Shown here piece by piece: positions 13,417 to 22,205 of a stretch of DNA of 32,641 nt. The position numbers and the translations under genes are program-made. Position 1 is the stretch's first letter; every line of letters starts with the position of its first letter. The notes beneath the pieces are model-generated. The model saw only the letters and a program-made list of their open reading frames with translations. It was not told where the DNA came from and searched no databases. The stretch is taken from positions 1 through 32,641 of the forward strand of contig CALWLM010000100.1 in NCBI GenBank assembly GCA_944381515.1. The letters run 5' to 3'. This stretch comes from an uncultured Lachnospiraceae bacterium. GTDB lineage: Bacteria; Bacillota; Clostridia; Lachnospirales; Lachnospiraceae.

Positions 13417-14729
13417 TACAGAGTGAGACGGAGAAGTCCATGATTGACAGTATGTATGAGGAGATCGGCATCAGCCGGCCGGTGCTCTCCTTTGGCCGCA
13501 GGGTGGAAGCGAGGCTTGCGGAGCGTTTTCATCAAATAGACACAACTGCGGAGTATAATCAGCTGAAGGTTATCCGCGCCATGCAGAAGAACCGCGTGTG
13601 CGCGGAGCACTTTGCAGCGTCCAGCGGTTACGGCTACAACGACGACGGCAGGGATACCCTGGAGAAGGTCTATGCAGATGCCTTTCATGCGGAGTCTGCG
13701 CTGGTGCGGCCTCAGATTATCTGCGGGACGCAGGCGCTGTATCTGGCTCTGTCGGCCAATCTGCTGCCGGGAGATGAGCTTTTTTCTCCGGTCGGCAAGC
13801 CTTACGACACGCTGGAGGAGGTCATAGGCATTCGGGAATCCATCGGCAGTCTTCGGGAATATGGCGTGACCTATGCCCAGGCAGAGCTTAAGGAGGACGG
13901 AAGCTTTGATTATGACGCTATCCGGGCCGGAATAACGCCCCGGACCAAGCTTGCGACGATTCAGCGGTCCAAGGGATATGCGTCCCGGCCCACCTTCTCG
14001 GTGCGTCAGATCGGCGAGCTGATCGCCTTTTTGAAAAGCTGCAAGCCGGACATCATCTGCATGGTGGACAACTGCTATGGAGAGTTTGTGGAGGAAATCG
14101 AGCCTACGGATGTGGGAGCCGATATGATTGTGGGCTCTCTGATCAAAAATCCCGGGGGCGGTCTGGCCCCCTGCGGCGGCTACATCGCCGGACGGGAGGA
14201 TCTGATCGAGCGCTGCGCCAGACGCTTGAGCTCTCCGGGCCTTGGCAAGGAGGTGGGCGCTAATCTGGGCGTAAACCGGGATCTGTACCAGGGCTTTTTC
14301 CTGGCTCCTACTGTGACCGCATCGGCCCTCAAGGGAGCGATTCTTGCGGCCAATATTTATGAGGAGCTGGGTTTTCGGGTGATCCCCAATGGTTCCGAAA
14401 GCCGGCATGATATTATTCAGGCTGTGGAGCTTATGAGCGCCGAGGGGCTGTGCGCCTTTTGCGAGGGAATTCAGGCGGCTGCTCCGGTGGACAGCTATGT
14501 GACTCCCGTGCCCTGGGATATGCCGGGATATGATTCCCAGGTGATCATGGCGGCGGGGGCTTTTGTTCAGGGTTCCTCCATCGAGCTGTCGGCAGACGGA
14601 CCGCTGCGTCCGCCCTATACGGCTTTCTTCCAGGGAGGACTGACCTGGCCTCATGCGAAGCTGGGCATCCTTATGTCGCTCCAGAAAATGTGGGAAAAGG
14701 GCCTTGTCAGGCTGCCCGAAAAGGCATGA
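13413..14729 (+). CDS. PLP-dependent enzyme of the YnbB/Met_gamma_lyase family
   Basis: A 438-residue protein with a fold-type I PLP enzyme layout. The likely Schiff-base lysine is K245 in GSLIKNPGGGL, and an aspartate for the PLP ring nitrogen lies in MVDNCYGEF. The opening segment with EARLAERFHQIDTTAEYNQL and ASSGYGYNDDGRDTLE is typical of the family (Pfam Met_gamma_lyase, PF06838), often labelled 'aluminium resistance protein' or methionine gamma-lyase. Its true substrate is not established. A ynbB homologue close to miaA is known in Bacillus, which supports the call. The start ATG overlaps the miaA stop, so the two are translationally coupled. Confidence 0.88.
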   Translation: MIQSETEKSMIDSMYEEIGISRPVLSFGRRVEARLAERFHQIDTTAEYNQLKVIRAMQKNRVCAEHFAASSGYGYNDDGRDTLEKVYADAFHAESALVRPQIICGTQALYLALSANLLPGDELFSPVGKPYDTLEEVIGIRESIGSLREYGVTYAQAELKEDGSFDYDAIRAGITPRTKLATIQRSKGYASRPTFSVRQIGELIAFLKSCKPDIICMVDNCYGEFVEEIEPTDVGADMIVGSLIKNPGGGLAPCGGYIAGREDLIERCARRLSSPGLGKEVGANLGVNRDLYQGFFLAPTVTASALKGAILAANIYEELGFRVIPNGSESRHDIIQAVELMSAEGLCAFCEGIQAAAPVDSYVTPVPWDMPGYDSQVIMAAGAFVQGSSIELSADGPLRPPYTAFFQGGLTWPHAKLGILMSLQKMWEKGLVRLPEKA

Positions 14730-14798
14730 AAGTATGCGCTATAGCGCGAAACCTGTACGGGTCTGCGATGTAAAAACCTATACATTTGAGAAAAAATA

Positions 14799-14807
14799 TG
14801 GTACAAT
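14799..14807 (+). promoter_or_regulatory. Candidate extended -10 promoter upstream of the DUF4321 gene
   Basis: TGGTACAAT fits an extended -10 box (TG-n-TACAAT) with no clear -35. Directly over the expected start of the RNA is ATAGC-GCAA-GCTAT (14806-14819), a hairpin with a GNRA-type loop. A perfect 12-base palindrome, GCGCTATAGCGC, lies at 14736-14747, just after the ynbB stop. Confidence 0.45.
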
Positions 14808-14863
14808 AGCGCAAGCTATGGGCATCCCAAGAAGACCTGCAACGTACCGTAAAGGAGCAAAGG

Positions 14864-15115
14864 ATGAAGGGGAAAAATAACTGGACACTGTTTATACTGA
14901 TTCTGGCGGGAATTGTACTGGGCGGCTTTCTGGGAAATCTGGCTCAGAACGTGTCGTGGCTGAGCTGGCTCAACTACGGACAGGCCTTTGGCCTGGAGAA
15001 CCCGCTGGTGCTGGATCTGGGGATTCTGGTGCTGACCTTCGGTCTCACCGTCCGGATCACCATTGCCGGGATTATCGGCATTATTATAGGAATTTTGGTT
15101 TACCGGTTTATCTGA
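14864..15115 (+). CDS. DUF4321-type small membrane protein
   Basis: An 83-residue protein with two hydrophobic helices: about 7-30 (LFILILAGIVLGGFLGNLAQ) and about 49-82 (a long hydrophobic stretch ending RITIAGIIGIIIGILVYRFI). Between them is a short polar loop, WLSWLNYGQAFGLEN. The layout matches the small DUF4321 family of Firmicutes, often found just before radC-mreBCD genes. No function is known. AAAGGAGC stands 8 bases before the ATG. It is placed at the head of the shape and division cluster and may be a membrane accessory of it; this rests on position only. Confidence 0.75.
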   Translation: MKGKNNWTLFILILAGIVLGGFLGNLAQNVSWLSWLNYGQAFGLENPLVLDLGILVLTFGLTVRITIAGIIGIIIGILVYRFI

Positions 15116-15128
15116 CGGACCGGTTTTG
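15102..15128 (+). terminator. Weak terminator-like hairpin after the DUF4321 gene
   Basis: ACCGGT (15102-15107) pairs with ACCGGT (15119-15124), followed by only four T. The stop codon of the gene lies in the loop. Termination would be partial at best, so the genes from radC on may be reached by read-through. Confidence 0.3.
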
Positions 15129-15174
15129 GGGATAGCGCTTCTTTTGCGGGAGAGAGCAGAAGGGAGGCGCGGTT

Positions 15175-15876
15175 ATGAAACAGAGCAAGATGGAACGGCT
15201 GATGCCGAAGGACGAACTGCCTTATGAGAAGTACCGGGAAAAGGGAGAGCAGGCGCTGAGCAATCAGGAGCTGCTGGCTATTCTCCTGCGCACCGGCTCC
15301 CGCAGGGAGACGGCCCTGGGACTGGCCGGCCGGCTGCTCTACGGTCAGCCCGGCAGGACCGGCTTAAAGGGCCTGTGTTCCATGAGCCGGGAAGAGCTTT
15401 TGACCATTCATGGTATCGGAGAAGTCAAGGCCATGCAGCTTCGCTGTATTTGCGAACTGTCCAGGCGGCTTTCCAAGGAGACGGGAGGACCTGCCGTCGT
15501 TTTTGACAGTCCGGAATCCATAGCGAATTATTATATGGAAGACATGCGTCACAAGCCTCAGGAGGAGCTGATGCTTTTGCTGCTCAACGGGCGCAATCAC
15601 CGGATCGGAGAGAAGGTAATCTCCATCGGCACGGCAAACGGCGCCATGATTACTCCCAGGGAGATTTTTATCGAGGCGCTGCGCTGGCAGGCTGTGCGTA
15701 TCGTTCTGCTGCACAATCATCCCAGCGGCGATCCCTCTCCCAGTGAAGAGGATATTCTCTTCACCCGCCGGATTTGGCAGACCGGGGAGCTGTTGGGCAT
15801 TGAGCTGCTCGACCATATTGTGATTGGAGACTGCTGTTATATCAGTTTGAAAGAGCGAGGAATCCTAGTCATATGA
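15175..15876 (+). CDS. radC: RadC/YsxA family protein with JAMM metalloprotease-like domain
   Basis: A 233-residue protein. The N-terminal half has a helix-hairpin-helix region (MSREELLTIHGIGEVKAMQL) and the opening RLMPKDELPYEKYREKGEQA. The C-terminal half is a JAB1/MPN-like domain. Its metal motif HxHx10D is complete: H180, H182 and D193 in HNHPSGDPSPSEED. RadC was long listed as a DNA repair protein, but the evidence for that is weak and its activity is unsettled. A radC-mreC-mreD order is widely conserved in Firmicutes. It overlaps mreC by four bases. Confidence 0.93.
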   Translation: MKQSKMERLMPKDELPYEKYREKGEQALSNQELLAILLRTGSRRETALGLAGRLLYGQPGRTGLKGLCSMSREELLTIHGIGEVKAMQLRCICELSRRLSKETGGPAVVFDSPESIANYYMEDMRHKPQEELMLLLLNGRNHRIGEKVISIGTANGAMITPREIFIEALRWQAVRIVLLHNHPSGDPSPSEEDILFTRRIWQTGELLGIELLDHIVIGDCCYISLKERGILVI

Positions 15877-16847
15877 AAGACAAGCACAAGAAACTGCGGG
15901 ACGTACCGCCCCGCCACATTCTGTACGCCGTCATCGTGCTGTGCGCTGCGATGATTGGACTTACCTGGTTTTTTGGCAGCACCAACCCGGTGACCAACGT
16001 ATTAGCCAAGGCCATCATACCGATGCAGACCGGTCTGAACGAGCTGGGCAGCAGCCTGGCCGGGCAGCTGGAGAACCTGCGCACTCTGCAGAATGCTCAG
16101 GAGGAAAACGAGCTTCTCAGGGAGGAGTTAGCCCTGCTTCGCAGTGAGAACAGCCGCCTGCAGGAGCAGACCTATGAGCTGGAGCGGCTCAGAAATCTGG
16201 TGGAACTGGAGGATACCTATTCCCAGTATACGATGACGGCCGCCCGCGTGATTCAGAAGGACAGCGGCAACTGGTTTCACAGCTTCCTGATTGACAAGGG
16301 CACCGAGGATGGAATCCAGGTGGGCTGCAACGTGCTGGCCGGAGGAGCCGAGGGCGGACTGGTGGGAATTGTCACCTCTGTGGGAGACAATTATGCCAGA
16401 GTCCGGGCCATTATCGATGACTCCAGCAATGTGGGCGCCATGGTGCTGACGGATCAGTCCAACAATTCCTGCGTTGTTTCCGGCGATCTGGAGCTACTGA
16501 CCGAGACCGGCTGCCTGAGCCTTCAATATATTGATAAGGGACTGACGGTGGAGGATGGAGCCAAGATTCTGACCTCCAATTTGAGCAGCGAGTATCTGCC
16601 GGATATTCTGATCGGCTATGCCAGAGATGTGGCAGTGGACAGCGACAATTTGCAGCAGTCCGGTTATTTGGTTCCGGCAGTGGACTTTGACGATCTGCGG
16701 GAGGTTATGGTGATCCTGGATCTGAAAGAGACCGGAGAAGGTCTTGAGGAGGACGGGAGCCAGCCGGCCGCTTCTGAGACGACCGGAGAAACAGCCCAGG
16801 ATGAGACGGCTCAGGGCGAGACCGGTACGGCCGGAGAAGGAGAGTAA
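15873..16847 (+). CDS. mreC: Rod shape-determining protein MreC
   Basis: A 324-residue bitopic protein. It has a basic cytoplasmic start (KDKHKKLRDVPPRH), a membrane helix at about 14-36, a coiled coil at about 60-110 (EENELLREELALLRSENSRL), and then the two-lobed beta-barrel domain. The latter includes DSGNWFHSFLIDKGTEDGIQ and GLVGIVTSVGDNYARVRAII. MreC oligomers scaffold the elongation machinery between MreB inside and PBP2/RodA outside. The C-terminal tail (about 285-324) is acidic, rich in Gly, Glu and Thr, and low in complexity (TGETAQDETAQGETG). The ATG is within the radC stop. No mreB lies in the window. Confidence 0.95.
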   Translation: MKDKHKKLRDVPPRHILYAVIVLCAAMIGLTWFFGSTNPVTNVLAKAIIPMQTGLNELGSSLAGQLENLRTLQNAQEENELLREELALLRSENSRLQEQTYELERLRNLVELEDTYSQYTMTAARVIQKDSGNWFHSFLIDKGTEDGIQVGCNVLAGGAEGGLVGIVTSVGDNYARVRAIIDDSSNVGAMVLTDQSNNSCVVSGDLELLTETGCLSLQYIDKGLTVEDGAKILTSNLSSEYLPDILIGYARDVAVDSDNLQQSGYLVPAVDFDDLREVMVILDLKETGEGLEEDGSQPAASETTGETAQDETAQGETGTAGEGE

Positions 16848-16853
16848 GGATCG

Positions 16854-17387
16854 ATGAAAGCGATAGTTCGCAGGGGTGTGGTAACCGGAATTATTATTCT
16901 GGCAGCCTTTCTTCTGCAGAATAATATTTTTGCAGCCATTCCGCTGATTGAAATCACGCCGAATCTGCTTTTGCTGGTCACGGTTACCTTCGGTCTGCTC
17001 CACGGCAGGCTGACCGGGCTTTTCGTGGGCTTTTTTGCCGGTCTTTTAGCCGATGCCTTCGGGGGAACTCTGCTGGGGCAGTATGCGCTGATTCTGAGCG
17101 TTCTGGGCTATGGCTGCGGCTTTTTTACCCCCTATTTTTATCTGGAGTCCGTGGTGCTTCCCATGGGAGTCTGCGCCGTATGCGAGCTGATATACGGACT
17201 CTATGTGTATGTGTTTGCCTTCCTGCTTCGGGGAAGGTTTAACATTGGCTTTTATTTTATGAACATTATCCTGCCGGAAACCATTTATACCGTGGTGATT
17301 CTGGTCATTGTTTACCGTTTCCTTGTGTTTGTAAACCGCAGGCTGGAGGAGTCTGCAAAGAGAAGGAGTGCCGATAAGTTTGTTTAA
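16854..17387 (+). CDS. mreD: Rod shape-determining protein MreD
   Basis: A 177-residue integral membrane protein with about five hydrophobic helices: near 8-27, 32-50, 53-75, 95-122 and 130-160. It includes the family-typical segment FGLLHGRLTGLFVGFFAGLL with ADAFGGTLLG. MreD works with MreC in the elongasome; its exact activity is not known. It starts 6 bases after mreC. Its stop overlaps the mrdA start region, so translation of the two is probably coupled. Confidence 0.9.
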   Translation: MKAIVRRGVVTGIIILAAFLLQNNIFAAIPLIEITPNLLLLVTVTFGLLHGRLTGLFVGFFAGLLADAFGGTLLGQYALILSVLGYGCGFFTPYFYLESVVLPMGVCAVCELIYGLYVYVFAFLLRGRFNIGFYFMNIILPETIYTVVILVIVYRFLVFVNRRLEESAKRRSADKFV

Positions 17388-20289
17388 AGATTTATGGGAG
17401 ATTATCCGCTACGGACTGAAACAATTAATTACTTCCAGGCTGACCCCGTTAGTGCTGATTTTCTGCCTGATGTGCGGGCTTTTGGTATCCCGCCTGTTTC
17501 AGCTGCAGGTGGTGGAGGGCGAGGACTATCAGGCCAATTATATGGCCAGTACCCGCAGAGAGGTCTACACCACGGCTACCAGGGGCAATATTTATGACCG
17601 CAACGGCGTGCTTCTGGCCTACAATGAACTGTCCTATGCCGTGACGGTTACGGACGATGGGACTTACCCTACCGGCTATGAGAAAAACAAGATGCTGCTG
17701 GAGCTGATACGCATCCTGGACGATTATGAGGTGGACACGGTCAACGAGGTGCCTCTGGCCCTTCAGGACGACGGTACGGTGGTCTTTACCACCTCCTCGG
17801 AGTCGGAGCACAGAGCTTTTCTCCGGGATTATTACGGCCTGACGACGGCCAATGATCTGGATATTTACAATGATGACGGCGAGCTGATCAACCGCAGCGA
17901 TATTACGGCCCAGGAGGTCTATGAGGATTATCTGGACACCTACGGAATCGGCGATGACAGCAGCCGGGCGAAAGATACCTATGAGTATACGCCCGAAGAG
18001 GGGCTGATTCTGATTAATATGCGTGTGGCCATGTCGGCCACAGCCTACCGGCAGTACGAGGCCGTTACGGTGGCGACGGGACTTGACACGGCCGCCATGA
18101 CGGCTGTGCAGGAGCAGGCCTCCGGCCTGTCCGGCGTGGCGATTGCAGAGCAGACTACCAGAGTCTACAATGACGCTTATGAGTTCGCCCACATTCTGGG
18201 CTATACCGGCAGAATCTCCACCGATGAGCTGGAGACGCTGACTGCCGAGGCAGAGGAGGCCGGGGTGGCGGATGAGAAAGCCTATTCGGCCAACGATATG
18301 GTTGGAAAGACCGGAATTGAGCAGTATATGGAGCTGCAGCTGTCCGGCACCAAGGGATATTCCGAAATCTATGTAGACAATATGGGCCGGGTCGTGGAAA
18401 CAACACAGAGCACGGAACCGGTGGCCGGCAACGATGTGTATCTGAGTATTGACCGGAATTTGCAGGTGGGTATTTATCATCTGGCGGAGCAGATGCTGGC
18501 CGGAATTTTGGTGGACCGGATCAGCATGGTGGAACCGGATGCAGAAGGTACGTCCTTAAAAGACGAAACGCCGGTGAAGCTGGTCTATTACCAGCTGATC
18601 GGAAACAATATTCTTTCCATGTCAGCCTTTGACGACGAGGATGCTTCGCAGGTAGAGCGCACCATCTATGAGAAGATGGTGACGGAGAGAAGCACCGTTA
18701 TGGAGGAAATCCGCTATGAGCTGACCCGGGACGATCCCACCAGCTACAATGACATGGATGAAAACAATCAGACCTATATGAGCTATATTCTGACCCTGCT
18801 GCGGGAGGAGGGCTATATCCTTTCCGATCAGATCGATACCTCCGATGAGGTATACCAGGCCTGGAGCAGCGGAGAGATCAGCCTGAAGGAGTACTTATAC
18901 CACGCCATCAGCATGAACTGGATTGACACGGCCAAGCTGGGACTGGAGGAAAGCTATCCCACGGCCGACACCATCTATGACACCATGCTGGATACGGTGA
19001 TGGATATTTTGGAGACGAATTCGGACTTCTGCAAAAAAATATATGAGATCCTGATTTACGACGGGACCATCAGCGGCAACGAGCTGTGCCTGGCCCTGTT
19101 CTATCAGGGCGTGCTGGAATGGAACGACGAGGATGTGTCAAGACTGGAAAATGGAGGAGCTTCCACTGCCTTCAACTTTATCCGGGACAAGATTGAGAGC
19201 CTGGAGCTGACGCCCGGACGTCTGGCCGTGATGCCTTACGCCTGCTCGGTGGTGGTTACGGATCTGGATACAGGAGAGGTGCTGGCGCTGGTGTCCTATC
19301 CCAGTTATGATATCAATCGTCTGTCCGGCACGGTGGACGCCAGCTATTACAGTCAGCTGCAGAATGATGCGGCTACCCCTTTATATAATATGGCGACCCA
19401 GGAGCTTAGAGCTCCCGGCTCCGTATTTAAGATGATCAGCGCCGCTGCCGGTCTGGAGGAGGGCGTGATTACGCTCTCGGAGACCATCAACGACACCGGC
19501 ACCTATTATCAGTTTGACAATCAGTTTGAGCTGAGCTGCTGGAACACCAGAGGACATGGTCCTTTGGATGTGGTGGGAGCGCTGAGCTGGTCCTGCAACT
19601 ATTATTTCAGCGAAGTGGGTTATCGTCTCTCTCTGGATGAAGAGGGCAATTACAATTCGGCTCTGGGCCTGGAAAAGCTGCGCGAATATGCCAGCCTTTT
19701 CGGATTTGATTCCAAGTCGGGCATCGAAATTTACGAGAACGCCCCGCAGATTTCCGATGAAAATCCGATTCCTTCGGCTATCGGCCAGGGCACCAACGCC
19801 TTTGCCAATATTCATCTGGCCCGTTATCTGGCGGCTATTGCCACCAGGGGAAATATGTATACGCTGACTCTGATTAACCGGGTGGCGGATTCTGCCGGTA
19901 CTGTGCTGGAGCAGCATGAGCCGGAGATCGAATATACAATCGATTTGCAGGAGAGCACCTGGGACGCCCTGCAGCAGGGTATGTACGAGGTGGTTACCAC
20001 CGGCAGCGTGAACGAGCCCTTTAATGACTGCGTTGTAAGCCTGGCCGGAAAGAGCGGTACGGCGCAGGAGGCTACCGACCGCCCCAATCACGCCAGATTT
20101 ATCTGCTACGCCCCTTATGAGGACCCGGAGATCGGCGTTACGGTCACGATTGCCAACGGCTACACCGGAACCAATGCCGCTTATCTGGCCAGCGAGATTC
20201 TGAACTTCTACTACGGAGAAATCACGCTGGAGGAAATTCTCAACGACGGCGAGGCTCTGAATGCCTACAGCGGTGCGGCCCGAGATTAA
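17380..20289 (+). CDS. mrdA: Penicillin-binding protein 2 (elongation-specific transpeptidase), with large insertion
   Basis: A class B PBP of about 969 residues that cross-links new wall strands made by RodA. It has an anchor helix near 17-38, a dimerisation domain with RGNIYDRNGVLLAYNELSYA, and a transpeptidase domain with S681-K684 (PGSVFKM), S738-N740 (SCN) and K891-G893 (KSGTAQ). It is much longer than the roughly 600-700 of typical PBP2. About 240 extra, mostly helical and acidic residues (about 376-617) lie between the LSIDRNLQVG strand and the CSVVVTDLDTGEVLALVSYP strand. The start is uncertain: TTG 17380 has AGGAG 11 bases before it; GTG 17368 abuts that site and is less likely. Confidence 0.93.
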   Translation: MFKDLWEIIRYGLKQLITSRLTPLVLIFCLMCGLLVSRLFQLQVVEGEDYQANYMASTRREVYTTATRGNIYDRNGVLLAYNELSYAVTVTDDGTYPTGYEKNKMLLELIRILDDYEVDTVNEVPLALQDDGTVVFTTSSESEHRAFLRDYYGLTTANDLDIYNDDGELINRSDITAQEVYEDYLDTYGIGDDSSRAKDTYEYTPEEGLILINMRVAMSATAYRQYEAVTVATGLDTAAMTAVQEQASGLSGVAIAEQTTRVYNDAYEFAHILGYTGRISTDELETLTAEAEEAGVADEKAYSANDMVGKTGIEQYMELQLSGTKGYSEIYVDNMGRVVETTQSTEPVAGNDVYLSIDRNLQVGIYHLAEQMLAGILVDRISMVEPDAEGTSLKDETPVKLVYYQLIGNNILSMSAFDDEDASQVERTIYEKMVTERSTVMEEIRYELTRDDPTSYNDMDENNQTYMSYILTLLREEGYILSDQIDTSDEVYQAWSSGEISLKEYLYHAISMNWIDTAKLGLEESYPTADTIYDTMLDTVMDILETNSDFCKKIYEILIYDGTISGNELCLALFYQGVLEWNDEDVSRLENGGASTAFNFIRDKIESLELTPGRLAVMPYACSVVVTDLDTGEVLALVSYPSYDINRLSGTVDASYYSQLQNDAATPLYNMATQELRAPGSVFKMISAAAGLEEGVITLSETINDTGTYYQFDNQFELSCWNTRGHGPLDVVGALSWSCNYYFSEVGYRLSLDEEGNYNSALGLEKLREYASLFGFDSKSGIEIYENAPQISDENPIPSAIGQGTNAFANIHLARYLAAIATRGNMYTLTLINRVADSAGTVLEQHEPEIEYTIDLQESTWDALQQGMYEVVTTGSVNEPFNDCVVSLAGKSGTAQEATDRPNHARFICYAPYEDPEIGVTVTIANGYTGTNAAYLASEILNFYYGEITLEEILNDGEALNAYSGAARD

Positions 20290-20317
20290 GAGAGGATGAC
20301 ACAGGAGGAGGAGAGGT

Positions 20318-20992
20318 ATGAATCAGTCGGTGGTGATCAAGGGGAATCGTTACGGAATCTCTGTTTTTCTGGACCCTCAGGCCGATTTTGAGACATTGAT
20401 TCAGGAGGTGGCGGCGAAATTCCGGGAGTCCTCCCGGTTTTTCCGCGGCGCAAAAATGGCTCTGTCCTTTGAAGGGAAAAAGCTGAGCGACGAGCAGCAG
20501 AGAGAGGTGGCGGATACCATTACGGCCAACAGCCAGGTGGAGATTCTGTGTATTCTCGATCAGGATGAAGAGAAGGAACGGCTCTATCAGGCGGCCATCG
20601 AGAGAAGAATGCAGAATGAGAAGGCCAATGTGGGACGCTTTTACAAAGGCACCCTGCGAAACGGCCAGGTGCTGGAGTCGGAGGGCAGCGTGGTGATCCT
20701 GGGAGACGTCAATCCCGGCGCCAAGGTGATTGCCGTAGGCAACGTCATTGTCCTGGGAGCCTTAAAGGGCACCGCCTGCGCCGGAATCACCGGCAACGAA
20801 AAAGTGTTTATAGCGGCCCTGGAGATGGAGCCGACTCAGCTGCGCATCGGTAATGCCCTGGGCCGGGGAGGAGATACAAAGGAGCGGCGCAAAAAACAGC
20901 AGCTGAAGCCCATGATCGCTTTTGCCGGCGACGGAGGGATCTATGTGGAAGAGCTCAGCAGGGACGTTTTGCAGGATATTTCGCTGGAATGA
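20318..20992 (+). CDS. minC: Septum site-determining protein MinC
   Basis: A 224-residue FtsZ-assembly inhibitor, active at the membrane with MinD. The N-terminal domain (about 1-100) opens VVIKGNRYGISVFLDPQADF. The C-terminal beta-helix (about 105-200) has the repeated turns GTLRNGQVLESEGSVVILGD, VNPGAKVIAVGNVIVLGALK and GTACAGITGN, which are diagnostic. A strong site, AGGAGGAGGAGAGG, precedes the ATG, 28 bases after mrdA. minD follows after a 100-base AT-rich gap that may contain a second promoter, though no clear pair of boxes was found. Confidence 0.94.
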   Translation: MNQSVVIKGNRYGISVFLDPQADFETLIQEVAAKFRESSRFFRGAKMALSFEGKKLSDEQQREVADTITANSQVEILCILDQDEEKERLYQAAIERRMQNEKANVGRFYKGTLRNGQVLESEGSVVILGDVNPGAKVIAVGNVIVLGALKGTACAGITGNEKVFIAALEMEPTQLRIGNALGRGGDTKERRKKQQLKPMIAFAGDGGIYVEELSRDVLQDISLE

Positions 20993-21092
20993 AAAGTAAT
21001 AAAAACTTTTCCATAAGGCAAAAACCCACTGGAAAAATAAGCGGATATCATGTAAGATAATATTAAGTATGTGTAATCGGGAGGATACGGGA

Positions 21093-21884
21093 ATGAGTGA
21101 AGTTATTGTTATCACGTCCGGCAAGGGCGGCGTGGGAAAAACCACTACCTCTGCCAATGTGGGAACGGGGCTGGCCAAGCTTGGCCATTCCGTGGTATTG
21201 ATTGATACGGATATCGGCCTTCGCAATCTGGACGTGGTTATGGGTCTGGAAAACCGGATCGTCTATAATCTGGTAGACGTGGTGGAGGGCAACTGCCGTT
21301 TGAAGCAGGCGCTGATCAAGGACAAGCGGTACAACAATCTGTTCCTGCTGCCGTCCGCGCAGACCAGAGACAAAACCAGCGTGACGCCGGAGCAGATGAA
21401 AAAACTCACTGACGAGCTGAAAGATGAGTTTGAGTATATCATTCTGGATTGCCCTGCCGGTATTGAGCAGGGATTTAAGAATGCCATTGCCGGTGCAGAC
21501 CGCGCCCTGGTTGTGACGACGCCGGAGGTGGCGGCTATCCGTGACGCGGACCGGATTATCGGCCTGTTGGAGGCTAATAATGTAAAGCGGACCGACCTGA
21601 TTGTCAATCGTCTGCGCATGGATATGGTCAAGAGAGGCGATATGATGTCCACGGACGATGTGGTGGATATTCTGGCTATCAATCTGATCGGCGTGGTGCC
21701 GGACGACGAGAATATCGTTATCGCAACCAATCAGGGCGAGCCTCTGGTGGGAGACGATTCTCTGGCCGGCCAGGCGTTTATGAACATCTGCCGTCGGGTT
21801 CTGGGCGAGGAGGTACCCCTTCTGGATCTGGATGTATCCGACAGCTTTTGGAAAAAGCTCAGCAGTCTCTTTAAAAAGCATTAA
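21093..21884 (+). CDS. minD: Septum site-determining ATPase MinD
   Basis: A 263-residue member of the ParA/MinD ATPases. The deviant Walker A motif KGGVGKTT (about 11-18) with its signature lysine K11 is seen, then DTDIGLRNLDVVMGLENR and the Walker B-like segment YIILDCPAGIEQGF. The C-terminal amphipathic helix (FWKKLSSLFKKH) is the membrane-targeting sequence. MinD recruits MinC to the membrane and is released by MinE. ATG 21093 has GGGAGGA at proper distance; the upstream in-frame ATG 21069 lacks a site and is rejected. Confidence 0.97.
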   Translation: MSEVIVITSGKGGVGKTTTSANVGTGLAKLGHSVVLIDTDIGLRNLDVVMGLENRIVYNLVDVVEGNCRLKQALIKDKRYNNLFLLPSAQTRDKTSVTPEQMKKLTDELKDEFEYIILDCPAGIEQGFKNAIAGADRALVVTTPEVAAIRDADRIIGLLEANNVKRTDLIVNRLRMDMVKRGDMMSTDDVVDILAINLIGVVPDDENIVIATNQGEPLVGDDSLAGQAFMNICRRVLGEEVPLLDLDVSDSFWKKLSSLFKKH

Positions 21885-21896
21885 GGGGGCGGCGAG

Positions 21897-22193
21897 ATGG
21901 GCTTATTTGATATTTTTAAAAAGAATACGAATTCCGGAACGGTGGCCAAGGACCGGCTGAAGCTGGTGCTGGTCTCAGACCGCGCAGGGTGCTCTCCTGA
22001 GATTATGGAGGCGCTTAAGAACGATATTATCAAGGTGATTTCCAAGTACATGGAGATTGACACCGACAACCTCAATATTGAAATCACACAGACGGAGTCC
22101 GACACCGACAATGGATATGTGCCGGCTCTGTGTGCCAATATCCCGATCAAGGATATCATAAAAACAGGAAACAAAAGGCAAGGACAGAGATAG
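21897..22193 (+). CDS. minE: Cell division topological specificity factor MinE
   Basis: A 98-residue protein. The N-terminal membrane-binding part is MGLFDIFKKN. The MinD-interacting segment AKDRLKLVLVSDRAGCSPE (about 17-35) and the dimerising region DIIKVISKYMEIDTDNLNIE are clear. MinE stimulates MinD ATPase to keep the Min system dynamic. It begins 12 bases after minD. Its presence indicates a MinCDE system rather than one relying on DivIVA/MinJ alone. Confidence 0.95.
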   Translation: MGLFDIFKKNTNSGTVAKDRLKLVLVSDRAGCSPEIMEALKNDIIKVISKYMEIDTDNLNIEITQTESDTDNGYVPALCANIPIKDIIKTGNKRQGQR

Positions 22194-22205
22194 TAAGGCG
22201 GTTTC

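Noticed and set aside
13377-14654. 425-codon open frame on the minus strand
   Set aside because: It mirrors the YnbB-family gene, has no domain signature and no convincing ribosome site.
20993-21092. Separate minD promoter
   Set aside because: The gap is AT-rich and has TAAGATAAT-like text, but no -35 box at 16-18 bases could be found.
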